Below, piece by piece: positions 36,181 to 44,167 of a DNA stretch of 64,000 nucleotides. The notes beneath the pieces were generated by a model. It was not told the origin of the DNA and did not search any database. It saw nothing but the letters and a program-made list of their open reading frames with translations. Position numbers and translations under genes: made by a program. How positions within the stretch are numbered: position 1 is the stretch's first letter; the number at the start of each line of letters is the position of its first letter. The DNA is from Photobacterium swingsii (GTDB taxonomy: Bacteria > Pseudomonadota > Gammaproteobacteria > Enterobacterales > Vibrionaceae). Location: the NCBI RefSeq assembly GCF_024346715.1, contig NZ_AP024853.1, forward strand, positions 1,054,001-1,118,000, in the 5' to 3' direction.

Positions 36181-37970
36181 GTTTGCTCTCCTTCACGTGT
36201 AGCCACCGTCTCTGCTAACTCTGGTTGCTGACCTCCTAAATGCCATGATTTAGAACGCTGGTGAGCCTCCCACATCGAGCGATAAAGCTCGCACCCTGTA
36301 AGTAACTGTAAATGCGTCCCTTCACTTACTTTACAGCCATCTTTCATCACCACGATTTTATCGACTTGCGTTAAGGTATTAAGGCGGTGAGCTATCACCA
36401 GTACGGTTTTTCCTTTCATTAAGCGCGAAATTGCTTGCTGAATACGGACTTCGTTACGGGCATCGGCATACGCTGTAGCTTCATCCAAAATCAAGATGGG
36501 TGAGTCTTTCGCTATCGCGCGCGCTATGGCGATACGTTGCGCTTGTCCACCGCTCAAACTGCCTTGCTTCACTTTGGTTTGATAGCCTTGAGGGAGCTCT
36601 TGAATAAACTCATGGGCACTAGCTGCCTTCGCAGCATTTTCAATGTCTTGATCCGTCAACGCTTCATTACCCATTCGAATGTTATCGGCAATGGTTTGCT
36701 CGAAAATAAACACATCTTGGAATACAAAGCTGATCAACGACATCAATTGATCAATTGGCATTGTCTCTATCGCGACGCCACCAATCGAGATGGTGCCTGC
36801 TTGATGATCAAAATAACGCGGGATCAATTGTGCAATGGTGGTTTTACCCGCCCCTGAAGGGCCAACAATCGCGGTCACTTGACCTTGCTCAGCAACAAAG
36901 CTGACATCGGTTAAGGTATTTTGCGCTGCTTGGTAATGACGAAAATCGACCTTATCAAACACAATATCGGTGGAGGAAATTGGCTGCTCTTTGCTGCCTT
37001 CGTTTTGCGGAGGGTGAGTGCAGAACTGCTTGATGGACTCGACCCCTTTGAGCATTTCACTAAACATGCCTCCAAATTGAAGCAAGTTATTCAGCGGATC
37101 CATCAAGCCTACCCCCAACAGCATAAATACAAACAAGGTAGGTAGCGCTAAGTCGCCCGTCGAATACAACCACACACTAACCGGCAATAAGAAGATAAAA
37201 CCAAGTTCTAATGACAACTTAAACAAAGAAGCCGCTGTTTTGCTGTCCCACAGCCAATCAGTGATCAATTGGTGATGTTCATCAACCGAATTTCGGTATT
37301 TTTTATGCGAGTCCACTTTCATGTTGAAGGCTTTCACTACCGAAATAGACTTCACATAATCGACAATACTGATGTGAAGGTTGTTCACCACTCGGTAATA
37401 GCTTTCGACCCTGTGATTGAAGTCTTTAAACATCTGCATCTGAAGGAAAATCGCAATCGGCAAAGGTAATAGCACCCAAAAAGCCAGCCGCCAATCAATA
37501 TAGAACAGCACGCAAGTTGCCATAATTGGCGTTACGATTGCCGCCGCCATATCAGGCAAATGGTGAGCAATGAAGTTTTCCATCTTCTCGATATCATCCG
37601 AGATGATCCTTTTCATGCTTGCTGATGCCTTTTTATTACTTTCGCCTAGCGTTAAATGCCCGACCCGCTCAACCACGGTTTGGCGCACCTCAAACAATAA
37701 TTGGAAAGCCGCTTTATGAGATAGCAAGCCCGAGGCCAGTTGAAAGGCTTGTTTCGCGATGAGCGAGCCACCCGCGGCTAACACCCACAACCACACTTCA
37801 TTACTATCTGTGATTGTGCCCTGCACAAAACCATCAACCATATGGTAGATAATCAAATACGGCACAACGGCAAATAAGGAATAGACAACCGCCAAGCACA
37901 TTGACGTGATGACACGTTTTCTCTGTGTGCCGACCAATTCCATCAGCCAGAGGAAGGATTGGTTCTTCAT
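36174..37970 (-). CDS. YbtP/YbtQ-like ABC transporter, subunit 1
   Basis: This 598-residue half-transporter has a membrane domain (residues about 15-320), Walker A GPSGAGKTT, signature LSGGQAQR, and Walker B ILILDEATAYADARNE. The ATAYAD form in place of ATASLD or ATSALD is typical of the Ybt-like siderophore ABC group. It is translated first and overlaps the second subunit gene, which implies a heterodimer. The nearest strong regulatory element is the Fur box about 330 bases upstream. Confidence 0.85.
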   Translation of the reverse strand: MKNQSFLWLMELVGTQRKRVITSMCLAVVYSLFAVVPYLIIYHMVDGFVQGTITDSNEVWLWVLAAGGSLIAKQAFQLASGLLSHKAAFQLLFEVRQTVVERVGHLTLGESNKKASASMKRIISDDIEKMENFIAHHLPDMAAAIVTPIMATCVLFYIDWRLAFWVLLPLPIAIFLQMQMFKDFNHRVESYYRVVNNLHISIVDYVKSISVVKAFNMKVDSHKKYRNSVDEHHQLITDWLWDSKTAASLFKLSLELGFIFLLPVSVWLYSTGDLALPTLFVFMLLGVGLMDPLNNLLQFGGMFSEMLKGVESIKQFCTHPPQNEGSKEQPISSTDIVFDKVDFRHYQAAQNTLTDVSFVAEQGQVTAIVGPSGAGKTTIAQLIPRYFDHQAGTISIGGVAIETMPIDQLMSLISFVFQDVFIFEQTIADNIRMGNEALTDQDIENAAKAASAHEFIQELPQGYQTKVKQGSLSGGQAQRIAIARAIAKDSPILILDEATAYADARNEVRIQQAISRLMKGKTVLVIAHRLNTLTQVDKIVVMKDGCKVSEGTHLQLLTGCELYRSMWEAHQRSKSWHLGGQQPELAETVATREGEQTC

Positions 37971-38083
37971 ATTTCATCCCTAAATCAAAATTTAAAACAC
38001 ATTAAGAACATGCAATACCGCACAAGGTTGAGCCCAAACAGAAGGCATAAAACCAAACAATGCGAAGGAACTGTGGAGAGAAT

Positions 38084-38221
38084 TTAAGAAGGCGTGAGCA
38101 GCCAAGTCGCGATAAGGCAAGCGTGAGATGTACGCCCAGCGGCATTTACAGGAAAAACATCAAGGGCAAAAAGCACATTTAAGCGCTGGTTAACGTTCCA
38201 TTGGTTAGAGTGAGCTTTCAT
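38084..38221 (-). CDS. Possible small leader ORF upstream of ABC pair
   Basis: This 45-codon frame begins with ATG 38221, preceded by AAGGATAACGGT; a GTG 54 bases upstream would give 63 codons. It contains a short hydrophobic stretch (LNVLFALDVF). It lies between the Fur box and the ABC genes on the same strand. No family is recognised, and it may be chance. Confidence 0.22.
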   Translation of the reverse strand: MKAHSNQWNVNQRLNVLFALDVFPVNAAGRTSHACLIATWLLTPS

Positions 38222-38302
38222 ACCGTTATCCTTTGACAACCCGCAGATATGAACTAGTGCGTACAAAGTGCTCACATAGTAGAACTAAACCCCGACGCAA
38301 GC

Positions 38303-38321
38303 AATGATAATAATTATCATT
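38303..38321. promoter_or_regulatory. Fur box
   Basis: AATGATAATAATTATCATT is a perfect 19-base palindrome with the GATAAT/ATTATC core of Fur operators. It lies 112 bases before the AraC gene and about 330 before the ABC pair, so it probably represses both when iron is plentiful. Confidence 0.85.
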
Positions 38322-38432
38322 TACTATTTTAATTTTTCTATCAATAATGACAATAGGCACGCGACTGATAGTTAGGTACAGACAGTGCTATCATATTGAT
38401 TAGACTCTAAGCGATGGCAATACTGATAAAAC

Positions 38433-39359
38433 ATGAAAGAAACACATAACTCAGGCGCATCAACTCCTCCCTCAACGAACCAACTCACTCGAATTGAGCG
38501 TGTGCTGGAGTATATTCACAGCCATATCGATCAACCCTTATCGGTTGAATTATTGGCTGAGAAAAGTTGTTGGTCTCGCTGGCAGTTACAACGTGTGTTT
38601 CTTCACGAAACGCAGCAAACTGTCGCTCACTATGTACGTGAATTAAAACTTAGCCTTGCGGCGGAGCAATTGCTGTCTAGCTCGGAACGTATTGTCGATA
38701 TCGCCCTAAACTCAGGCTTTAACTCTGAAGTCAGTTTTACCCGTGCTTTTAAACAGTTTTTTAGTTGTTCACCAAGTCATTACCGCAAACGCGGGCAACG
38801 GATCGGTTTAAAAACGCCATTAAAAGCCACCCTTCCGATTTACCAAGCCCATGAAATCAAAAAGCGGCTACTCCAAATTCGGGTAGAAAGAAAAGAAGGC
38901 TTCTATCTATATGGTACTAAAGGCGAAATCAACGGCCTTTTTTCTCACGACCCCAATTACACCCAAGCTGTTCCGCAAATTTGGCAACAATTTATTGATC
39001 AAACAGGTCTTCGCCCGCCTTTTGATATAGCAACTTACGGTGTGATCGACACCCGAGACATTAACGAAGCGAATCCAGTGCCTTACTGGGCTGGTTATTC
39101 CGTGAGTAAAAATGAAGCACAGCGCTTACCTCAAGAACAAATACTGTTTGTGCCAGAGCAAGAGTACGCAGTCATCCCTTACACCGGGCCGATCAATGAA
39201 CTGGATAAGACCCTAGAATGGTTCTTAGGTGCTTGGTTACCTGAGTCCAAATACCGCGGAATTGAAGGTTTCGAGATTGAAATCTATACCGTCGCTTTCG
39301 ACTACACCAGCGCTGAAGCACAAATGGAATATTGGTTACCGATTGAATTAGCGCGTTAA
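38433..39359 (+). CDS. AraC-family regulator with GyrI-like effector domain
   Basis: This 308-residue protein has an N-terminal AraC DNA-binding domain (two helix-turn-helix units: SVELLAEKSCWSRWQLQRVF and IVDIALNSGFNSEVSFTRAFK, then SPSHYRKRG). A C-terminal GyrI-like/effector-binding domain follows (from about residue 145, ending EIEIYTVAFDYTSAEAQMEYWLPI), as in Rob. It probably senses a ferric siderophore or small molecule and activates the adjacent TonB receptor gene. It sits downstream of a Fur box and 136 bases before the receptor gene. Confidence 0.85.
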   Translation: MKETHNSGASTPPSTNQLTRIERVLEYIHSHIDQPLSVELLAEKSCWSRWQLQRVFLHETQQTVAHYVRELKLSLAAEQLLSSSERIVDIALNSGFNSEVSFTRAFKQFFSCSPSHYRKRGQRIGLKTPLKATLPIYQAHEIKKRLLQIRVERKEGFYLYGTKGEINGLFSHDPNYTQAVPQIWQQFIDQTGLRPPFDIATYGVIDTRDINEANPVPYWAGYSVSKNEAQRLPQEQILFVPEQEYAVIPYTGPINELDKTLEWFLGAWLPESKYRGIEGFEIEIYTVAFDYTSAEAQMEYWLPIELAR

Positions 39360-39448
39360 CTCATGGTAATTAACCACCACAAGCCATGAGTTAATCACCA
39401 TCATGCCCCAAATTGTTAATTCTTATCTGTTTGAGTTGATTAAAATGC

Positions 39449-39468
39449 AACTGATAACAATTACTATT
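39449..39468. promoter_or_regulatory. Weak Fur-like site before receptor gene
   Basis: AACTGATAACAATTACTATT shares the GATAA-xx-ATTA core of Fur sites with imperfect symmetry, about 30-45 bases before the TonB receptor start. Its position suits a promoter operator. Confidence 0.4.
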
Positions 39469-39495
39469 TAGAATTGCTTTCTTTTTGAGGTATCC

Positions 39496-41628
39496 ATGCA
39501 GCAGCAACATTCTCATTCTGTTTTGGCTCTGGCCATTACAACGGCTTTAGCCTTCCCCAATCTAGCACATGCTGAAGAAAACCAAGCCACCTATGATTCA
39601 GGCGTCACCACGCTTGATACGGTAACAGTTTTGGGTCAGGCATATCGTAACACAGCAACCAAAACCGCTTTGCTACCAGAGGAAACACCACAAGCGATCT
39701 CAACTTTAGATAGCGCGACCCTAGAGATCCGTGACGTTAAATCCGTTAACGAAGCCCTTCGTTATGTATCAGGCGTCAATACAGAACTGCGTGGTGGCTC
39801 GGTCAAACTTTACGATACCTTTAACATTCGTGGCTTCGACGTAGAAAAAAGTTATTACGATGGTCTTGCGCTTCAACACCTAACCGGCTGGAACCTGCAA
39901 CCTCAAATTGATCCTGTCGCTATCGAGCAAATCGAAGTATTCAAAGGCCCAACATCTGTGCTTTATGGTGCAATGTCACCTGGCGGTATGGTCAACATTA
40001 TTGCCAAAGCACCACAACAAGAACAAAACACCGAAGTCAGTGTTTCAACAGGTTCACATAACCTAAAAGAAGCCAGCATCGATACCACAGGTCAAATTGG
40101 TGAAAGTGATTTCAATTACCGTTTAATTGCCAAAGCAAGCGAGCGTAATAGTCAAATTAGCGGCATTAAAGAAACCCGTTACCTAATTGCACCATCGGTA
40201 GATTGGAATGTTTCTGAAGATACCTTAATCAACGTGAACTTATACTACCAGCGTGATCCTTCTGCAGGCGTTAACTATGCCGTTCCTGGTGTAGGGACAC
40301 TTTACGATAATCCAAACGGTGGCAACCTAGATCAAAACACTTTCTTGGGTGATCATAATTGGCATGAGATGGACCGTGAGTTCTTATTGGCTGGCTACAA
40401 GATCAACCACAACATCAATGATCGTTGGACCTTCTTGCAAAACGCACGCTTTATGGATGCAAGCCTGAAGCAAAAAAACATTGCACACGCAGAAAATGAT
40501 CCTAACAAGCTAGATCCAAGCAACATCAGTCGTTACGCCTACAGCACAGATGAATCTTCGCAAGGCTTCATCATTGATAACCAGTTATCAGGGGTGATTA
40601 CCCTTGCTGATCTTGAGCATAACCTGTTGTTTGGTGCCGATTATCAAACGCTAAAAGGTGACTCACGTTACATCAACTACGGAAGTGTTGCCTCTATTGA
40701 TGCCAACAATCCAAACAACAATCAAATAAACCCAGACAAGCTAACGCCTGCGTCAGACACTCGCTACGAAGTTGATTCTGAGCAAACCGGTGTTTATATC
40801 CAAGATCAAGTACGTCTTGACCAGTTAGTGCTAATGGCGGGTGGTCGTTTCGATAACTACAAATCAAACAACTCAGACATTAACCAAAACAATTTCTCTT
40901 ACCGTATTGGTGCGCTGTATGAATTCGCTAATGGTCTGTCTCCATTCATCAACTACGCGACAAGCTTCGAACCCGTAGCAGGTAAAGATCGCAGCGGTAA
41001 CGACTTCAAACCATCTGAAGGCAAGCAAATTGAGGCTGGTGTGAAATACATGTCTAACGACATGAGCAAAACCGCTACTGTTTCTGCCTTCCAAATCGTG
41101 AAAGAAAATGCATTAACCGCCGATCCTAACAACAAACCTGGCGATACATTCCAAGTACAAACCGGTGAAATCACCTCAAAAGGTATTGAATTTGAAGGTC
41201 AAATCGATGCGACTGACAATGTAAACCTACTAGTGAACTACACCTACTTAGACATGAAGATCACCAAGGACAATACGGGGCTAGAAGGTAAGACGCCTAT
41301 CCGTACGCCAAAACACTCTGCTTCTGCTTGGGCAACCTACAGTGTGTACAACGGTATACTAGCGGGTACGACTGCTGGAACGGGTGTGCGATACGTGGGT
41401 GAAACACATGTTGATGCCGCCAACACTAACATGGTGCCAGGCTACACTGTGGTTGATTTAGGTATGCAATATGATCTGGGTGAGCTAGCTCCAAGCCTTA
41501 CAGGCGCACGTGCAAGCTTGACCGCTAAGAACCTATTCAACAAAGAGTACTATTCATGCTACAACTCAATGAACTGCTGGGTTGGTGCAGAGCGTACCGT
41601 TGAAGCCACTGTGAAGTACAACTTCTAA
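39496..41628 (+). CDS. TonB-dependent ferric siderophore receptor
   Basis: This 710-residue outer-membrane receptor has a Sec signal (cut near AHA), a TonB-box-like DTVTVLG, a plug domain (ETPQAISTLDSATLE, FNIRGFDVEKSYYDGL, IEVFKGPTSVLYGAMSPGGMVNIIAK) and a beta-barrel ending in Phe (TVKYNF). It falls in the FhuA/FoxA hydroxamate-type group. It would take a ferric hydroxamate siderophore across the outer membrane using TonB energy from elsewhere in the genome. The gene is preceded by the AraC regulator and followed by the reductase and ABC importer genes. The exact siderophore is not determined. Confidence 0.9.
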   Translation: MQQQHSHSVLALAITTALAFPNLAHAEENQATYDSGVTTLDTVTVLGQAYRNTATKTALLPEETPQAISTLDSATLEIRDVKSVNEALRYVSGVNTELRGGSVKLYDTFNIRGFDVEKSYYDGLALQHLTGWNLQPQIDPVAIEQIEVFKGPTSVLYGAMSPGGMVNIIAKAPQQEQNTEVSVSTGSHNLKEASIDTTGQIGESDFNYRLIAKASERNSQISGIKETRYLIAPSVDWNVSEDTLINVNLYYQRDPSAGVNYAVPGVGTLYDNPNGGNLDQNTFLGDHNWHEMDREFLLAGYKINHNINDRWTFLQNARFMDASLKQKNIAHAENDPNKLDPSNISRYAYSTDESSQGFIIDNQLSGVITLADLEHNLLFGADYQTLKGDSRYINYGSVASIDANNPNNNQINPDKLTPASDTRYEVDSEQTGVYIQDQVRLDQLVLMAGGRFDNYKSNNSDINQNNFSYRIGALYEFANGLSPFINYATSFEPVAGKDRSGNDFKPSEGKQIEAGVKYMSNDMSKTATVSAFQIVKENALTADPNNKPGDTFQVQTGEITSKGIEFEGQIDATDNVNLLVNYTYLDMKITKDNTGLEGKTPIRTPKHSASAWATYSVYNGILAGTTAGTGVRYVGETHVDAANTNMVPGYTVVDLGMQYDLGELAPSLTGARASLTAKNLFNKEYYSCYNSMNCWVGAERTVEATVKYNF

Positions 41629-41638
41629 TAGGCCAAAC

Positions 41639-41664
41639 ACGCGGGCTGTCATTACTGCCCGCGT
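41639..41664 (+). terminator. Hairpin between receptor and reductase genes
   Basis: An 8-bp GC-rich stem (ACGCGGGC/GCCCGCGT) with a 10-base loop lies just after the receptor stop, followed by TGTTTA. It may attenuate transcription so that the receptor is made in excess over the importer. Confidence 0.55.
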
Positions 41665-41680
41665 TGTTTACAGAGGCATT

Positions 41681-42385
41681 ATGACAACCGCTAAGTACCA
41701 GCAACTATTCCATTATGCTGAACAATTAACGCCGTACCTTAAAGGCAAAATTGGTGCAGCCGATCATCAACATATATCAGCAGCTCACGGTGATCCTGAG
41801 CTGCTGAATGCGTTATATCTTCACTGGAAAAAAGCCCACCCAGAGGCTGGAATGCCTTACTGGCTTACGCGCAGTTGGACCATGCTTGCTTGGCAACCAC
41901 TGTATATTGCCTTCATTAGCGTCTATGCATTAAATAGCGTGCCGCCAATGAGCAAAATGGCTTTAGATTACAAAGAGGGAGTCGTTGCCGGATTTCATCT
42001 CTGTGGTGATAACTGGTTCACGGGCGAGCGCTCAGCCCTCATCAAATACGCATGCACCGAACTTGCAATCATTTTAGATGGCCTACAATCGCAATTTAAT
42101 CAGTTCCAACGTATGCGCCCCGGTCTGACACGTCCTTTGATTGCGGATGCCGTATTAGAAGCTTTAGTACAGCGGCAAGCGCTGTTAGCAGAGCATGAAT
42201 CAAGCACAAATGACATTCAGGAACAGGCGCAGTTATGGTTCGATCACTTAGGATTACCGAAGAGCCATTTACAAGCACTGAAACACAACTCGCAAACAGG
42301 TTATTGGGAGCTTCACCGTATCAGTTGCTGTATGCACTACCGACGACATGACGGCACTCTATGTGATAACTGCCCAAGGCAATAA
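41681..42385 (+). CDS. FhuF-like siderophore ferric reductase
   Basis: This 234-residue cytoplasmic protein ends with C-C-x10-C-x2-C (ISCCMHY to LCDNCPRQ), the unusual 2Fe-2S ligand pattern of FhuF. FhuF-type proteins reduce ferric hydroxamate complexes to release iron inside the cell. The rest of the protein is Trp/Leu-rich with DNWFTGERSALIKYACTE. It follows the receptor gene, behind GAGGCATT, and precedes fhuC by 40 bases. Its presence is strong support for a hydroxamate or mixed siderophore substrate. Confidence 0.85.
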   Translation: MTTAKYQQLFHYAEQLTPYLKGKIGAADHQHISAAHGDPELLNALYLHWKKAHPEAGMPYWLTRSWTMLAWQPLYIAFISVYALNSVPPMSKMALDYKEGVVAGFHLCGDNWFTGERSALIKYACTELAIILDGLQSQFNQFQRMRPGLTRPLIADAVLEALVQRQALLAEHESSTNDIQEQAQLWFDHLGLPKSHLQALKHNSQTGYWELHRISCCMHYRRHDGTLCDNCPRQ

Positions 42386-42425
42386 CAACAATCCATTTCT
42401 TCCTGAGCATGACATCAAAAACATT

Positions 42426-43193
42426 ATGTTTGAACTAAACAATATTCGCGTAAACCGTGGTGGACGAGACATCCTCACTATCGATGAATTAAAGATCGAC
42501 AGCCAAGCGTTTACGGTTGTCCTCGGCCACAACGGCTCTGGGAAATCAACCATGGTGAACTTACTTGCAGGGCAAACAACACCCGACACAGGCTCGATAA
42601 CCTTGAACGGTGAGGCACTTTCGTCCTTATCTGCGAAAAAACTAGCACAGCAAATCGCTTTTTTACCGCAAAAATTGCCCGATGTTGCTGGGTTAACCGT
42701 ACAAGAATTAGTGCGACTGGGACGTTTTCCTTGGCGCGGTACATTTGGTCGCTGGAAAAATGAAGATCAACAGATCATCGAACATGCGATGCAACAAACC
42801 GACACTGCAAAATATGCTGATCACCTTGCAGATAGACTTTCAGGCGGTGAACGTCAGCGAGCTTGGGTATCTATGCTACTGGCGCAGCAATCTCCCGTAC
42901 TGATATTAGATGAACCGACCTCTGCACTTGATGTCGGACACCAATATCAATTAATGACGCTATTAAGTGAGCTAAACCAAGCCACAGGTAAAGGCATAAT
43001 CGTGATATTGCATGATTTAAACCTCGCTCTGCGCTATGCCACCCAAATCATCGCCCTTCATCAAGGTAAGGTGGCTTTCACTGGACCAACCGATGTACTA
43101 CACAACGAGCCTGCTCTTAGCCAACTCTACGGTGCTCAAATACAACTTATCGATCACCCGCAGCAAGCCAGTAAGGTGGCTATCGTATGCTAA
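42426..43193 (+). CDS. fhuC: Ferric siderophore ABC importer ATPase (FhuC-like)
   Basis: This 255-residue ATPase has Walker A GHNGSGKST, signature LSGGERQR and Walker B VLILDEPTSALD, followed by the His switch in VILHDLNLALRYA. It powers the FhuB-type permease. I place the start at ATG 42426 (MFELNNIRV), which matches the family N-terminus, although the ribosome site is weak; a longer frame overlaps fhuF. The end overlaps the frame leading into fhuD, so the genes are tightly packed. Confidence 0.88.
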   Translation: MFELNNIRVNRGGRDILTIDELKIDSQAFTVVLGHNGSGKSTMVNLLAGQTTPDTGSITLNGEALSSLSAKKLAQQIAFLPQKLPDVAGLTVQELVRLGRFPWRGTFGRWKNEDQQIIEHAMQQTDTAKYADHLADRLSGGERQRAWVSMLLAQQSPVLILDEPTSALDVGHQYQLMTLLSELNQATGKGIIVILHDLNLALRYATQIIALHQGKVAFTGPTDVLHNEPALSQLYGAQIQLIDHPQQASKVAIVC

Positions 43194-43216
43194 TTCAAAC
43201 TCAATCGAGGCCAAAC

Positions 43217-44167
43217 ATGAATCGCTCTTTTAATTATTTTAAATCGACAGCCCTTGTGGCTTTTATGGCGAGCGTACTTATTGGTCTGGTCCCAACCCAA
43301 GCGATTGCCGACAATAAAATTACGGTTACAGATAGCCGTGGCACCCATCAGATCGCGGCTCATCCTTCTCGTATTGTGGCACTTAACTGGGACATTACCG
43401 AACAGCTGATAGAGCTTGGGGTGACCCCTATTGCGATGCCTGATAAAGCGGGGTATGAACAATGGGTTGTTAAACCACAATTGCCTACAAGCATTGAAGA
43501 TATCGGTACTCGCGTAGAGCCGAACTATGAAAAAATTGCTCGCTTGAAGCCTGACATGATCATTGTCGCGTCACCACAGCGAGACCTAATACCTCAACTC
43601 GAACGTATCGCGCCAGTCATGTTCTATCAGACCTACAGCGCAAGCCATAGCAACGCCCAAGCAGCAATCGACAACTACCGCTTACTGGCACAGCTTGTCA
43701 ATAAAACTGACTACGCTGAGCAGCAATTACAACGTATGGAAAACCGTTTGTCTGAGTTAAAAGCAGCACTAAACCATGCTTATAACAACCAAGTGCCAAA
43801 AGTCACAACACTCCGTTTTGCCAGCAAAACGGCCGCTTTTGTTTATGGCGATAACTCAATCTCGCAATTCGCCTTATCCAAACTGGGCATTGAACCTGCA
43901 ATGCCACTCGCCTCAACACAGTGGGGAGTCACGCAAAAACGCATTAGCGACTTGCACACGATCGGCTCGGGTACTGTGCTGTACTTTTTACCTTTAGAAC
44001 AAGAAGCACAACTCAAACAATCAGTGATGTGGCAAGCAATGCCATTTATTCGCCAGCATAGAGTAAACAGTGTAGCGGCAACTTGGAGCTATGGTGGTGC
44101 CCTGTCGATTCTATATATGGCAGAGGCCTTAACCGAAAGCCTAATTGAGATAGCGCCAACATCATGA
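43217..44167 (+). CDS. fhuD: Ferric siderophore periplasmic binding protein (FhuD-like)
   Basis: This 316-residue solute-binding protein has a Sec signal (TALVAFMASVLIGL, cut near AIA), then SRIVALNWDITEQLIELGVTPI and YEKIARLKPDMIIVAS, typical of FhuD/BtuF-type class III binding proteins. It hands the ferric siderophore to the FhuB permease. The start is ATG 43217 after GAGGCCAAAC. The stop overlaps the fhuB start by 4 bases. Confidence 0.88.
   Translation: MNRSFNYFKSTALVAFMASVLIGLVPTQAIADNKITVTDSRGTHQIAAHPSRIVALNWDITEQLIELGVTPIAMPDKAGYEQWVVKPQLPTSIEDIGTRVEPNYEKIARLKPDMIIVASPQRDLIPQLERIAPVMFYQTYSASHSNAQAAIDNYRLLAQLVNKTDYAEQQLQRMENRLSELKAALNHAYNNQVPKVTTLRFASKTAAFVYGDNSISQFALSKLGIEPAMPLASTQWGVTQKRISDLHTIGSGTVLYFLPLEQEAQLKQSVMWQAMPFIRQHRVNSVAATWSYGGALSILYMAEALTESLIEIAPTS

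Larger units (their letters stand above)
37971..38432. other. 462-base divergent iron-regulated control region
   Basis: This lies between the ABC pair and the AraC regulator and contains a perfect Fur box at 38303-38321. A small minus-strand frame (GTG at 38275 or ATG at 38221, ending at 38084) sits in the ABC leader. No other gene is recognised. Confidence 0.55.
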
